Of a DNA stretch of 64,000 nt, positions 1-8,966 are shown one piece after another (within the stretch, counting starts at the first letter, position 1; each line of letters begins with the position of its first letter). The notes beneath the pieces were generated by a model. The model saw only the letters and a list, made by a program, of their open reading frames with translations, was not told where the DNA came from and made no database searches. The stretch spans positions 4,092,001-4,156,000 of the forward strand of contig NZ_CP160453.1 in assembly GCF_040744945.1 (NCBI RefSeq), given 5' to 3'. Position numbers and translations under genes: made by a program. This stretch comes from Saccharothrix sp. HUAS TT1 (lineage in GTDB: Bacteria > Actinomycetota > Actinomycetes > Mycobacteriales > Pseudonocardiaceae).

Positions 1-1
1 C

Positions 2-1735
2 GTGGACCGGTTGCTCTACAACTTCCGGGCCAACCACAGGCTGTCGACCGGAGGTGCGGCGGCACTGGGTGGTTGGGAGGCGCCGAACTTCGAGTTCCGC
101 ACCCACAGCCAGGGCCACTTCCTGACCGCGTGGGCGCAGGCGTGGGCGGTGCTGGGCGACACCACGTGCCGCGACAAGGCCAACCACATGGTCGCGGAGC
201 TGGCGAAGTGCCAGGCGAACAAGGCGGCAGCCGGGTTCAACACCGGTTACCTGTCCGGCTTCCCCGAATCCGACTTCACCACCGTGGAGCAGGGCACGCG
301 CAAGGGCGTGCCGTACTACTGCCTGCACAAGACGCTCGCCGGGCTGCTGGACGTGTGGCGGTTGATCGGCAGCACGCAGGCCCGTGACGTGCTGCTGCGG
401 TTCGCGGGGTGGGTGGACTGGCGCACCGGCCGGTTGTCCTACAGCCAGATGCAGACCACGCTGCGCACCGAGTTCGGCGGGATGAACGCCGTGCTGACCG
501 ACCTGTGCCAGCAGACCGGCGACGCGCGGTGGCTCACGGTCGCGCAGCGGTTCGACCACGCGGCCGTGTTCGACCCCCTGGCGGCGACGCGTGAGTACAA
601 GGCCACCGGTGCCACCCGTTACCGCGACATCGCCGCCAACGCGTGGGCCATGACCGTCAACGCGCACACCTACGTCATCGGCGGCAACAGCCAGGCCGAG
701 CACTTCCGAGCGCCCAACGCCATCGCGTCGTTCCTCAGGGCGGACACGGCCGAGGCGTGCAACACCTACAACATGCTCAAGCTGACGCGCGAGCTGTGGG
801 TGCTCAACCCGGACAACGCGGCCTACTTCGACTACTACGAGCAGGCGCTGCTCAACCACCTGATCGGCCAGCAGGACCCGGCCTCCGCGCACGGCCACGT
901 CTGCTACTTCACCGCGCTCAACCCGGGCGGGCGGCGCGGGCAGGCCGGGCCGGTGGTCGGCGGCGGCAGCTTCAGCACCGACTACGGCACGTTCTGGTGC
1001 TGCCAGGGCACCGGGATCGAGACCAACACCAAGCCGGCGGACTCGATCTACTTCCACAACGGGGCCACGTTGACGGTCAACCTGTTCACGCCGTCGGTGC
1101 TGAACTGGTCGCAGCGGGGGATCACGGTCACCCAGACCACCACCTACCCGGTGAGCGACACGACCACCCTGACCGTCACGGGCAGCGTGGCCGGGTCGTG
1201 GACCATGCGCGTGCGCATCCCTTCCTGGAGCGCCGGCGCGACGATCAGCGTCAACGGCGCCGTGCAGGACATCGCCACCACGCCGGGCAGCTACGCCTCG
1301 CTGACCCGGTCGTGGACCTCCGGCGACCGGGTCGCGGTCCGGCTGCCGATGCGGGTGGTCATGCGCGCCGCCAACGACAACCCGGGCGTCTCGGCGATCA
1401 CGTACGGCCCGATGGTGCTGTCGGGAAACTACGGCAACACCGCGCTGAGCGCGCTGCCGGCGCTGGACCCCGCGTCGATCACCCGCACCAGCACCACGGC
1501 GCTGGCGTTCACCGCCTCCGCCAACGGTTCCGCGGTCGCCCTGGGGCCGTTCTACGACGCGCACAACCACAACTACACCGTCTACTGGAACGTGTCGGGC
1601 AGCGCGGGGTACCGGCTGGTCAACGCCGCCAGCGGCTTGGTGCTGGGCGTGCAGGACATGTCCACCGCCGACGGCGGGCTGGTCGTGCAGTGGGACGACA
1701 ACGGCACCGCCGACCACCTCTGGCGCTTCATCTGA
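2..1735 (+). CDS. GH127-type beta-L-arabinofuranosidase, 5' truncated by window edge
   Basis: Secreted-type glycoside hydrolase that would release L-arabinofuranose from plant arabinans or arabinogalactan. The visible 577 residues start inside the (alpha/alpha)6 barrel (LYNFRANH, GGWEAPNFEFR, GHFLTAWAQ), which is how GH127/DUF1680 proteins look after their signal peptide. The FWCCQGTGIE segment (about residues 337-346) holds the cysteine pair and glutamate region of the GH127 active site. The last 45 residues (GYRLVNAASGLVLGV...QWDDNG...HLWRF) resemble a single ricin-B/CBM13 repeat, probably a sugar-binding appendage. The GTG at base 2 is almost certainly internal; the true start lies upstream of the window. 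Family assignment is strong, exact substrate is inferred. Confidence 0.88.
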   Translation: MDRLLYNFRANHRLSTGGAAALGGWEAPNFEFRTHSQGHFLTAWAQAWAVLGDTTCRDKANHMVAELAKCQANKAAAGFNTGYLSGFPESDFTTVEQGTRKGVPYYCLHKTLAGLLDVWRLIGSTQARDVLLRFAGWVDWRTGRLSYSQMQTTLRTEFGGMNAVLTDLCQQTGDARWLTVAQRFDHAAVFDPLAATREYKATGATRYRDIAANAWAMTVNAHTYVIGGNSQAEHFRAPNAIASFLRADTAEACNTYNMLKLTRELWVLNPDNAAYFDYYEQALLNHLIGQQDPASAHGHVCYFTALNPGGRRGQAGPVVGGGSFSTDYGTFWCCQGTGIETNTKPADSIYFHNGATLTVNLFTPSVLNWSQRGITVTQTTTYPVSDTTTLTVTGSVAGSWTMRVRIPSWSAGATISVNGAVQDIATTPGSYASLTRSWTSGDRVAVRLPMRVVMRAANDNPGVSAITYGPMVLSGNYGNTALSALPALDPASITRTSTTALAFTASANGSAVALGPFYDAHNHNYTVYWNVSGSAGYRLVNAASGLVLGVQDMSTADGGLVVQWDDNGTADHLWRFI

Positions 1736-1762
1736 CGCGCGCGCCGACGTGGTTGTCACCGT

Positions 1763-1802
1763 GATCCGATTGCGGGAACCTGGACGTTCCCGCAATCGGA
1801 TC
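1763..1802. terminator. 17-bp perfect hairpin after GH127
   Basis: Arms 1763-1779 and 1786-1802 are perfect inverted repeats around a 6-nt loop, 28 bp after the GH127 stop. There is no U-tract, which is usual for actinobacterial terminators. It is followed by a short GC-rich direct repeat (GGTCCGGGTCGC type, about 1803-1845) leading into the next gene. Confidence 0.75.
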
Positions 1803-1858
1803 GCGGTCCGGGTCGCGGTGGGAGTCGCGGTCCGGGTCGCGGTCGGTGAGGAGGACCC

Positions 1859-2248
1859 GTGAGGTTCCGTTGGTGGCGGCGGCGCGCGGAGCCGCCGGGT
1901 GACGAGGTCTTCCGCGGTCCCGAGGTGACGGTGCGGCAAATGCCGTCGGTGACCGCCGCGCGGCAGGCGGCGGCCGGCGGGTCGCCCGCCGAGATGAACC
2001 GGCTCGGCGTGACGCTGAAGCTGGACGGGCGGCACGCCGAGGCCGCCGAGTGGTTCCGCAAGGCCGCCGAGGCCGGGAACGACGACGCGATGGCCAACCT
2101 GGCCACGTACCTGATGAGCCAGGGCCGCAACGCCGAGGCCGCGCGGTGGTTCCGGCGCGCGGGCGGGCCGCTGGGCGAGGCGCTGGCGGCGCGGTTGGAG
2201 CGGGAGCCGGACCGGCCGACCGACCCGGGCGCCGGGCGAGGTCGGTGA
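1859..2248 (+). CDS. Small Sel1/TPR-repeat protein coupled to CHAT protein
   Basis: A 129-residue soluble protein. Residues about 45-110 form two Sel1-like helical hairpins (NRLGVTLKLDGRHAEAAEWF, then NLATYLMSQGRNAEAARWF), a protein-protein interaction scaffold. The N-terminus is short and basic (RFRWWRRR), with no signal peptide or membrane segment. The GTG start at 1859 has GGAGGA (1849-1854) just upstream. Its stop overlaps the GTG of the next gene (GTGA, 2245-2248), so the two are translationally coupled and the protein probably works with the CHAT-TPR protein. Function is otherwise unknown. Confidence 0.7.
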   Translation: MRFRWWRRRAEPPGDEVFRGPEVTVRQMPSVTAARQAAAGGSPAEMNRLGVTLKLDGRHAEAAEWFRKAAEAGNDDAMANLATYLMSQGRNAEAARWFRRAGGPLGEALAARLEREPDRPTDPGAGRGR

Positions 2249-5109
2249 ACGCGATCCCGGACGCGTGGGGGTCGCCCGCCCACCACCTCCTGCACACCGC
2301 CACCACCCAGGCCGAGGACCACCACGCGGCGTACGAGCGCAGCGGCCGGGTGGAGCACCTGGAGCACGCCATCGCGGTGTTCGAGCAGGTGCTCGCCCTG
2401 GCGCGCAACGTCGACCTGCGCAGCGCCGCCGCGAACGGCCTCGGCATCTCGCTGTGGTCGCGCTACGAGCGGACGGGCGCGGCCGCGGACCTGGACCAGG
2501 CCGTCGGGCTGTTCCGCGAGGCGCTGGCGCTGTACCCGGCCGAGGAGACCCCGGCCCACCCGGCGTTCCGCGCCAACCTCGCCGGCGTGCTGCGGCTGCG
2601 GTGGCGGCGGACCGGGGACCCGGAGGACCTGGCCGAGTCGACGGCGCTGGTCCGGCGGTCCCTCGCCGCGACGTCGCCGGGCAACCCGGCGCGGACGGGT
2701 CGCCTGAACAACCTCGCCGACGCGCTGATCGCCCACCACCTGGAGCACGACGACTCCTCCGCGCTGGCGGAGGCCGTCGACGTGTACCGGGAGGCCCTGG
2801 CGTCCGCCCCGGAGGGCGACGTCCTCGCCGCGACCCGCGCCAACCTGGCCGAGGCGCTGCGGTTGCGGTACCGCTCGACGCGCGACGTGGCGCTGCTGGA
2901 CGAGGCGGCCGAGCGGGCGCGGGCGGCGCTGGTGGCGACGCCGCGCGGCCACCCGCTGCGCGCCAGGTTCCAGTCGAACCTCGCGCTCGTCCTGCTGAAC
3001 CGCTACCAGGCGGCCGACCGCCCGGTCGACCTGGCGGAGGCCGACGAGCTGATCGAGGCCGCGGTGCGGGACACGCCCGCCGGCCACCCCAACCGCGCCG
3101 AGCGGCTGTTCACCCGGTCCGGGATCAGGCGGCTGGAGCTGATGCGGGTGTCCGGGCTGCGCGACGTCGACCCGCGCCGGGCCGGCGCCGACGTGCGGAC
3201 CGGGCGGTCCAGGGCCGAGCGCGCCGCGTTGAACGGCGCGATCCGGGCCGCGCGGGAAGCCGTGGCGGCGGTGCCGCGCGGTCACGTGCTGCGGTCGGGC
3301 GCGGTGCTCGGCCTGGCGGCGGCGCTGGGCTTCAAGGCGGTGGTCGAGCGGGACGCGGCGGCGGGCGCCGAGTCGGTCGCGGGCTACCGGGAGGTGGCCG
3401 AGGACCCGGTCGCGCCGGCGCACGCGCGGGTCGCGGCCGGTTGGCGGTGGGCCACCACGGCGCTGGCGGGCGGCGCGGACTGGGCGGAGGTCGCGGCGCC
3501 GTTCGAACTCGCCGTCGACCTGCTGCCGAGGCTGGCGCCGGACAAGGTGACCCGCGCGGACCGGGAGCGGCAGCTGGCCGCGGTCACCGGCCTGGCGCGG
3601 GACGCGGCGGCGTGCGCGATCGCCCGGCGGGACCCGGCGCACGCCCTGCGGTTGCTGGAGCACGGCCGCGGCGTGCTGCTCGGCCGGGCGCTCGACCCGC
3701 GGGCCGCGCCACCGGGGTTGGACCCGGACCTGGCCCGCCGGTTCGAGGAGCTGCGGTCCGCGCTGGACCGCCCGGAGGACGTCAACTTCACCCCCGCGCC
3801 CGGGCCGGCGCTGTCGGGCGAGGACCGGCACGCGCTGGCCGAGGAGTGGGACCGGCTGCTGGAGGCGATCCGCCGGCAGCCGGGGTTCGAGCGGTTCCTG
3901 CGCCCGCCGGAGGCCGCCGACCTGGTCGCCGCGGTGGCCGACCGCGGGCCGGTGGTGGTGGTCAACGTGAGCGGCCTGCGCTGCGACGCCCTGCTGCTGA
4001 CCGGCGGCCGGGTCGTGGCGGCGCCGCTGCCGCTGCTGAACCTCGCGGACACCGCGCGCCGGGCCGACGCCTTCCACTCCGCCGCGGTCCGGGTCGGCCA
4101 CCCGTTCCTGCCGCCGGACGTGCAGGAGGAGGCGCGGCGGACGATCGACGAGACGCTGGACTGGCTGTGGCACGCGGTCGCCGAGCCGGTCCTGGACACC
4201 CTCGGCCCGCTGCCGCCCGACACCCGGCTGTGGTGGGTGCCGACGGGCCCGCTGGTCCGGCTGCCGCTGCACGCGGCGGGCCGCCGCGACTCACCCGACG
4301 ACCACGTGCCGGACCGGGTGATCCCGTCCTACGCGCCGACGGTGCGCAGCCTGATCGACCCACCGACCGCGCGCGACTCGACCGACCCGCCGGTCGCACG
4401 CAGCCCGGCCGATCCGCCGACCACCCGAACCCCGGCAGCCGACCTGCCGACCGCCCAGAGCTTGGCCGACCCGCCGATCGCGCGCAGCCCGGCCGACCTG
4501 CCGACCGCCCGGCCCCCGGCAGCCGGCCCGGTCCCGCTCGTCGTGGCGATGCCCACGACCCCCGGCTACTCGAACCTGCCCGGCGTGCGCGACGAAGCCG
4601 CCGCCGTCGCCCGCCTCTTCCCGCGCACCAAGGTCCTCACCGACACCGAGGCGGTGCGCGCCGCCGTGCTCGACGCCCTGCCCCGGCACGACGTGGTCCA
4701 CTTCGCCTGCCACGCCGTGAGCGCCGCGGACGGCACCGAAGCCGGTCACCTCGTGCTCGCCGACCACGCCACCCACCCCCTCACGGTGGCCGACATCGCC
4801 CGCCTGCGACTGGATGACGCCGAGCTCGCCTACCTGTCCGCCTGCGCGACCAACATCGCCCACGAAGACCTGGACGACGAGGCGCTGCACATCGCGGGCG
4901 CGTGCCGGATGGCCGGGTTCCGGCACGTCGTCGGCACGCTGTGGGAGGTGCGCGACCAGGTCGCCATGACGCTGGCCACCGACTTCTACACCGCCCTCGC
5001 CGCGGGGGCCGACCCGGCGTCGGCCCTCCACGCGGCGGTGCGCGGCGTGCGCGCGGCCAACCCGTCGTCACCCGAGCTGTGGGCGTCGCACGTCCACGTC
5101 GGACCCTGA
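2245..5109 (+). CDS. TPR-repeat CHAT-domain (caspase-like) protein
   Basis: A 954-residue cytoplasmic protein. Residues about 15-480 are helical TPR-like repeats, with recurring ANLAxxLRLRY/LNNLADAL elements. They are followed by a CHAT caspase-like peptidase domain split by a low-complexity linker (about 705-760). The C-terminal half of CHAT carries the expected dyad: the second His in HFACHA (H823) and Cys in LSACAT (C867), then the GxRHVVGTLW signature. CHAT proteases act as effectors in signalling or conflict systems, cleaving a partner or target when their TPR sensor is engaged. The GTG at 2245 is chosen over upstream in-frame codons because it overlaps the preceding stop in the usual GTGA coupling. 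Target unknown. Confidence 0.85.
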   Translation: MNAIPDAWGSPAHHLLHTATTQAEDHHAAYERSGRVEHLEHAIAVFEQVLALARNVDLRSAAANGLGISLWSRYERTGAAADLDQAVGLFREALALYPAEETPAHPAFRANLAGVLRLRWRRTGDPEDLAESTALVRRSLAATSPGNPARTGRLNNLADALIAHHLEHDDSSALAEAVDVYREALASAPEGDVLAATRANLAEALRLRYRSTRDVALLDEAAERARAALVATPRGHPLRARFQSNLALVLLNRYQAADRPVDLAEADELIEAAVRDTPAGHPNRAERLFTRSGIRRLELMRVSGLRDVDPRRAGADVRTGRSRAERAALNGAIRAAREAVAAVPRGHVLRSGAVLGLAAALGFKAVVERDAAAGAESVAGYREVAEDPVAPAHARVAAGWRWATTALAGGADWAEVAAPFELAVDLLPRLAPDKVTRADRERQLAAVTGLARDAAACAIARRDPAHALRLLEHGRGVLLGRALDPRAAPPGLDPDLARRFEELRSALDRPEDVNFTPAPGPALSGEDRHALAEEWDRLLEAIRRQPGFERFLRPPEAADLVAAVADRGPVVVVNVSGLRCDALLLTGGRVVAAPLPLLNLADTARRADAFHSAAVRVGHPFLPPDVQEEARRTIDETLDWLWHAVAEPVLDTLGPLPPDTRLWWVPTGPLVRLPLHAAGRRDSPDDHVPDRVIPSYAPTVRSLIDPPTARDSTDPPVARSPADPPTTRTPAADLPTAQSLADPPIARSPADLPTARPPAAGPVPLVVAMPTTPGYSNLPGVRDEAAAVARLFPRTKVLTDTEAVRAAVLDALPRHDVVHFACHAVSAADGTEAGHLVLADHATHPLTVADIARLRLDDAELAYLSACATNIAHEDLDDEALHIAGACRMAGFRHVVGTLWEVRDQVAMTLATDFYTALAAGADPASALHAAVRGVRAANPSSPELWASHVHVGP
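4357..4521 (+). repeat. 27-bp in-frame tandem repeat (9-residue units) in CHAT linker
   Basis: Six degenerate copies of a 9-residue unit (DPPTARDST, DPPVARSPA, DPPTTRTPA, DLPTAQSLA, DPPIARSPA, DLPTARPPA) are encoded by roughly 27-bp repeats. Single extra alanine codons follow the third and sixth units. It forms a flexible Pro/Ala linker inside the CHAT region. Confidence 0.85.
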
Positions 5110-5129
5110 GCGGCTGCCCGACCTCCGGC

Positions 5130-7148
5130 TCAGCCCACCTCGACCCCGACCGGCATCCCGGTGACCGGCCGCCCGGTGGCGACCGCGACGGCCGCCGCCG
5201 CGGGCGGGTAGGCCAGCTCGCCCAGCCCGCCGACCGGCGCGTCCGACGGCACGATCACCACGTCGACGTCCGGCGCCTGGTCGATGCGCGCCCACGCGTA
5301 GTCGCGGAACGACGACTGCACGACCCGGCCGTCCCGCACGGTGATCTGCGCGCCGGACACGGTCGACACCGCGTCCATCACGCCGCCCTCGACCTGCGCC
5401 CGCACACCGGACGGGTGCAGCGCCGGGCCGACGTCCACGGCCGCGGTGACCCGGCGGACCCGGCCGTCGACGGCGTCCGCGATGACCGCGATCACCGACC
5501 CATAGTCGTCGTGGCACGCCACCGCGCGGGTCGCGCCGGACGGCGTCGCGCCCGCCCGCGCCGCCGCCGCGTCCAACGCCCGGCGCAGCCGCGAGTCGGC
5601 GGGCAGCAGCCGCCGCCGCAGGTCGACCTGGTCGAGCCCGGCGCGGTGCCCCAGCTCGCTCAGGAAGCACTCCTCGGCGTACTGGAAGTGCCCGGCGTAG
5701 ACCGCGCGCCAGAAGCCGGTCCGCAGTGGCGCGTTCCGCAGCACCACGTCCACCTGACCGGCCACCCCGTACGGGAAGTGGTCGCCGCTGGCCTTGACGA
5801 TGGCGGGGTTGTTGAAGAACGGCAGGACGCTCAGCGGCCAGGTCGCGACGGCGTGCGCCCGCCACGTCGGCACGCCGGAGGCGTCGACCACGGCGGACAG
5901 CCGGTGCACCGACATCGGCCGGTACGAGTCGTGCCGCATGTCGTCGTCCCGCGTCCACAGCACGCTCACCGGCGCCTTCGCCACCCGCGAGCAGGCGACG
6001 GCCTCCAGCACCGGGTCCGGCTCGATCCGGCGGCCGAACGCGCCGCCGGTCAGCGTCGCCTCCACCCGCACGGTCGCCGGGTCCAGCCCGAACTGCCGGG
6101 CCAGGGTCGACCGCAGCGAACCGGGGTCCTGGGTGGGCGTCCACACGGTCAGGCCGGTGTCGGTGAGGTGCGCGGTGGAGTTCATCGGCTCCATCGGCGC
6201 GTGCGCCAGCAGGGGCAGCCGGTAGGTGGCCTCGAACGCCACCGGGCCGGGCGCGGCCGGCGCGGCGGGCAGCGCGGCCTCCAGCTCCGCGAGCCACTGC
6301 CTGCTGTCCGCGGTCGGCGTGCCGCCGCGCCACGTCACGCGCAGCGCCGCCCGCCCGCGCAACGCCTCCGGGGTCGACCGGGCGATCACCGCGACACCGC
6401 CCTGGCCGGACGTCGCCGGGTCCAGCGCCGTCACCGCGACCACGCCGGGCACGGCGAGCGCCGCGCCGTCGTGCACCGAGTCGACCACCGCGCCGATCCA
6501 CTGCGGTCGCAGCACGACCGCCACCAGCGAGCCGGGCGGCCGGGTGTCGATGCCGTACCGGGCTTTGCCGGTCACGATCGCCTTCGCGTCCACCCGGCCG
6601 GACCCGGTGCGGCCCAGCAGCCGCCACCGCGCGGGCGGGGTCAGCTCGACCGGCACGGTCGCCGGGTCCAGCGCCGCCGCGTCGCGCACCAGGCTCCCGT
6701 ACCGCAGCACGCGGCGGCCGTGGTGGACCGCGCCGTCCCGCGCCGAGCACTCCTCGACCGGCACGCCCCAGCGCCGCGCGGCCGCCGCCACCAGCAGGCA
6801 GCGGGCCGTCGCCGCGGCCCGGCGCAGCGGCTCGTGGAGCTGCCGGGCGGAGAACGAGTTGCCGACGCCCTGCGACCCGAACCGGGCCGTGTCGCCGGGC
6901 GCCTGGTCCACCCGGACGTCGTCCGGCTCGACCATCAGCTCCTCGGCGACCAGCAGCGCGACCAGCGTGCGCACGCCCTGCCCGGAGTCCGGCTTCGGCG
7001 CGGTCGCGGTGATCCGGCCACGCCCGTCCAGCCGGACGAAGACGTTGGGCGCGAACTCCGCCGGCGTCGCCCCGGCCAGGCCGGGCAGGACCACCGGCAC
7101 GGACACCACGAGCGCGCCGCCCAGGAACGCGCGCCTGCTGACGCTCAC
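5130..7148 (-). CDS. Molybdopterin-binding large subunit of IorB-like aldehyde/heterocycle oxidase
   Basis: A 672-residue catalytic subunit of a xanthine-dehydrogenase-family molybdenum hydroxylase, of the isoquinoline 1-oxidoreductase beta (IorB) arrangement rather than the longer CoxL type. It begins with a Tat-type signal ([14 protein letters not shown]), so the complex is probably exported folded with its cofactor. Family hallmarks include [28 protein letters not shown] and GGAFGRR. The start overlaps the stop of the [2Fe-2S] subunit (ATGA at 7145-7148), so the two form one transcription unit. No third subunit is nearby; IorAB-type enzymes usually pass electrons to a cytochrome or membrane carrier. 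Substrate unknown. Convergent with the CHAT gene, 20 bp apart. Confidence 0.87.
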   Translation of the reverse strand: MSVSRRAFLGGALVVSVPVVLPGLAGATPAEFAPNVFVRLDGRGRITATAPKPDSGQGVRTLVALLVAEELMVEPDDVRVDQAPGDTARFGSQGVGNSFSARQLHEPLRRAAATARCLLVAAAARRWGVPVEECSARDGAVHHGRRVLRYGSLVRDAAALDPATVPVELTPPARWRLLGRTGSGRVDAKAIVTGKARYGIDTRPPGSLVAVVLRPQWIGAVVDSVHDGAALAVPGVVAVTALDPATSGQGGVAVIARSTPEALRGRAALRVTWRGGTPTADSRQWLAELEAALPAAPAAPGPVAFEATYRLPLLAHAPMEPMNSTAHLTDTGLTVWTPTQDPGSLRSTLARQFGLDPATVRVEATLTGGAFGRRIEPDPVLEAVACSRVAKAPVSVLWTRDDDMRHDSYRPMSVHRLSAVVDASGVPTWRAHAVATWPLSVLPFFNNPAIVKASGDHFPYGVAGQVDVVLRNAPLRTGFWRAVYAGHFQYAEECFLSELGHRAGLDQVDLRRRLLPADSRLRRALDAAAARAGATPSGATRAVACHDDYGSVIAVIADAVDGRVRRVTAAVDVGPALHPSGVRAQVEGGVMDAVSTVSGAQITVRDGRVVQSSFRDYAWARIDQAPDVDVVIVPSDAPVGGLGELAYPPAAAAVAVATGRPVTGMPVGVEVG

Positions 7149-7615
7149 CGGTCACCCCGCTCGATCTCGGCCGCCCGCCGGACCGCCGCGCGCACCCGCG
7201 CGTACGTCCCGCACCGGCACACGTTGTCCCGCAGCGCGGCGTCGATCTCCGCGTCGTCCGGGTCCGGGTTGGCCGCGAGCAGCGCGACCGCCGACATGAT
7301 CTGGCCGGGCTGGCAGTAGCCGCACTGCGCGACGTCCAGCTCCAGCCAGGCGCGCTGCACCGGGTGGTCGCCGTCGTCGGACAGGCCCTCGATGGTGGTG
7401 ACCCGCCTGCCCTGGGACTCGGCCACGGTCGTCACGCACGGCCGCGCCGCCCGGCCGTCCAGCAGGGACGTGCACGCGCCGCACGCGCCGACGCCGCAGC
7501 CGTACTTGGGGCCGAGCAGGCCCAGCTGTTCCCGCAACGCCCACAGCAGCGGCGTGTCGGCGGGCAGGTCCACCTCGCGCCGCTCGCCGTTGACGTGCAA
7601 CCGATACCGGCCCAC
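7145..7615 (-). CDS. [2Fe-2S] small subunit of IorA-like molybdenum hydroxylase
   Basis: A 156-residue electron-transfer subunit. The N-terminal plant-ferredoxin domain has C40, C45, C48 and C60 (CGVGACGAC...PCVTT). The C-terminal four-helix domain has C98xxC101 (CGYCQPGQ) and C133xC135 (CRCGTY). These eight cysteines bind the two [2Fe-2S] clusters that relay electrons from the molybdenum centre. The GTG start at 7615 is supported by GAGGAGG about 6 nt upstream. It is the first gene of a two-gene unit with the large subunit. The small subunit lacks its own signal peptide and would be co-exported with the Tat-carrying large subunit. Confidence 0.9.
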   Translation of the reverse strand: MGRYRLHVNGERREVDLPADTPLLWALREQLGLLGPKYGCGVGACGACTSLLDGRAARPCVTTVAESQGRRVTTIEGLSDDGDHPVQRAWLELDVAQCGYCQPGQIMSAVALLAANPDPDDAEIDAALRDNVCRCGTYARVRAAVRRAAEIERGDR

Positions 7616-7675
7616 CGCGGCCTCCTCTGCGTCCGGTGCCCATCGTGGTGCGGTGTCGATCGGCGGGCAATCATT

Positions 7676-7692
7676 CGTTCAGTCGCTGAACG
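7676..7692. promoter_or_regulatory. Candidate operator upstream of iorAB-like genes
   Basis: A 7-bp inverted repeat with a 3-bp spacer (CGTTCAG-TCG-CTGAACG) lies about 60 bp upstream of the [2Fe-2S] subunit start and between it and the regulator 3' end. Size and symmetry resemble TetR-family sites. No TetR gene is in the window, so the binding protein is unknown. Confidence 0.45.
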
Positions 7693-7726
7693 GCGGCAGC
7701 GGTGCGGCCGTCAGGCGGTTGCGCGC

Positions 7727-8809
7727 CTACTCCGGGCAGTTCCGGGACGCGCCGCAGGACTCGCGGACGGTCAGGCTCGGCCACAGGGCGACGCGGTGCG
7801 CGGGCCGGTCGAGCGGGTCGGCGGCCCGTGCCAGGGCGAGCTGGGCGGCCAGCGCGCCGAGCCGGTGCTTCTGCGGCCGGACGGCGGTCAGCGGCGGGTC
7901 GGAGGCGGCGGCGACCTCGTCGTCGTAGGACACCACCGCCAGGTCGCCGGGCACGTCCAGACCGCGGTCGCGGGCCCGGTCCAGCAGGCCGATGGCCTCG
8001 CGGTCGGCGTGCACCAGCAACGCCCGCACCCCGGCCCGCGCGCACCGGTCCAGCACCTCGTCGCAGGCCGACGCCCACCCCGGCGACCCGTACGGCGGCA
8101 CCTCCACCGCGGGCGTCCCGTCCACCGGCATGTCCAGCGAGGACACCGCCGCCGACCACCCGGCCCGGATCGCCGCCTGGTGCGGGCTGCGCCGCGACAG
8201 CACCAGCCCGACACCGCGGTGCCCGAGCGCCGCCAGGTGCCGGACGGCGAGGCCCGCGCCCGAGGCGTGGTCGGTGACGGCGGCGTCCAGCCCGATCGCC
8301 GGCAGCTCGGGCGGCGGCATCCGCTCGATCAGCACGACCGGCACGCTCAACCCGCTCAGCCACCGCACCAGGTCCAGCCCGGCGGGTCCGGTGGTGCTGG
8401 GCGCGACCAGCAGGGTCCGCACGCCCCGTTCGAGCAGCTTCACCACCTGGCGGCGGTCCTCGGCGGCGTCGTAGGAGGACGTGCGCAGCGCCAACCGCCC
8501 GCCCGAGGCGGCGACGGCGGCCTGCGCGCCCTGGATCACGGCCGGCCAGTAGTAGTCCTCGGACGGCGCCACCATGCCCACGAGCAGGTGGGCGGTGCGC
8601 GCCGACGTCGGCGGCGGGTCGCCGTGGCCGGGCACGGTGATGCCGCCGTGCACGCGGAAGACCAGGCCCTGGTCGGCCAGCGCGGTCACGTCGCGGCGGA
8701 CCGTCACCGCCGTGACACCGAGCTGGTCCACCAGGTCCGCGAGCCGGACCACCCGTTGGGCCCTCACCGCCGCGAGGATCAGTTCACGCCGCTGCGCCGC
8801 CAGTCGCAT
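7727..8809 (-). CDS. DeoR-type HTH / LacI-type sensor transcriptional regulator
   Basis: A 360-residue hybrid regulator. Residues 1-55 are a DeoR-type winged helix (QRRELILAAVRAQRVVRLADLVDQLGVTAVTVRRDVTAL). Residues about 70-355 are a LacI/periplasmic-binding-type sugar sensor (GMVAPSEDYYWPAVIQGAQAA, AVVSYDDEVAAASDPPLTAVRP). This layout is common for carbohydrate repressors in actinomycetes. The ATG at 8809 is chosen because it starts exactly at the HTH; an open frame continues upstream but encodes no conserved sequence. It is divergent from the GH30-BNR pair and probably controls those genes through the palindrome between them. Effector unknown. Confidence 0.85.
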   Translation of the reverse strand: MRLAAQRRELILAAVRAQRVVRLADLVDQLGVTAVTVRRDVTALADQGLVFRVHGGITVPGHGDPPPTSARTAHLLVGMVAPSEDYYWPAVIQGAQAAVAASGGRLALRTSSYDAAEDRRQVVKLLERGVRTLLVAPSTTGPAGLDLVRWLSGLSVPVVLIERMPPPELPAIGLDAAVTDHASGAGLAVRHLAALGHRGVGLVLSRRSPHQAAIRAGWSAAVSSLDMPVDGTPAVEVPPYGSPGWASACDEVLDRCARAGVRALLVHADREAIGLLDRARDRGLDVPGDLAVVSYDDEVAAASDPPLTAVRPQKHRLGALAAQLALARAADPLDRPAHRVALWPSLTVRESCGASRNCPE

Positions 8810-8871
8810 TTCGGTCCCGATCGACTGTGATCGTTCCTGTTCGATTCGTTGACCTCGGACTATGCCACGGA

Positions 8872-8895
8872 CTGGAGTGCTGTTCAGCACTCCAG
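8872..8895. promoter_or_regulatory. 10-bp palindrome in divergent regulator/GH30 promoter
   Basis: CTGGAGTGCT (8872-8881) and AGCACTCCAG (8886-8895) are perfect inverted repeats around a 4-nt loop, between the regulator start and the GH30 start. A second, GTTCGATTCGTTG-like element lies at about 8838-8851. Either could be the operator of the DeoR/LacI-type regulator; the palindrome could also form an RNA hairpin in the GH30 leader. Confidence 0.5.
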
Positions 8896-8966
8896 CGGGG
8901 GAACGACAGCAGCTCCCCCCGACCGCCCGCCGTCGCCCGAACCCCACACCTGACTAGGAGTTCCCC

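Noticed and set aside
1756..4272. 838-residue open frame on the minus strand opposite the CHAT gene
   Set aside because: Arg/Gly/Pro-rich shadow of the real gene, a usual effect of high GC; no domain or conserved start.
5068..7155. Alternative minus-strand frame across the molybdenum hydroxylase gene
   Set aside because: Gly/Arg/Ala-rich with no motif; the neighbouring frame encodes the conserved enzyme.
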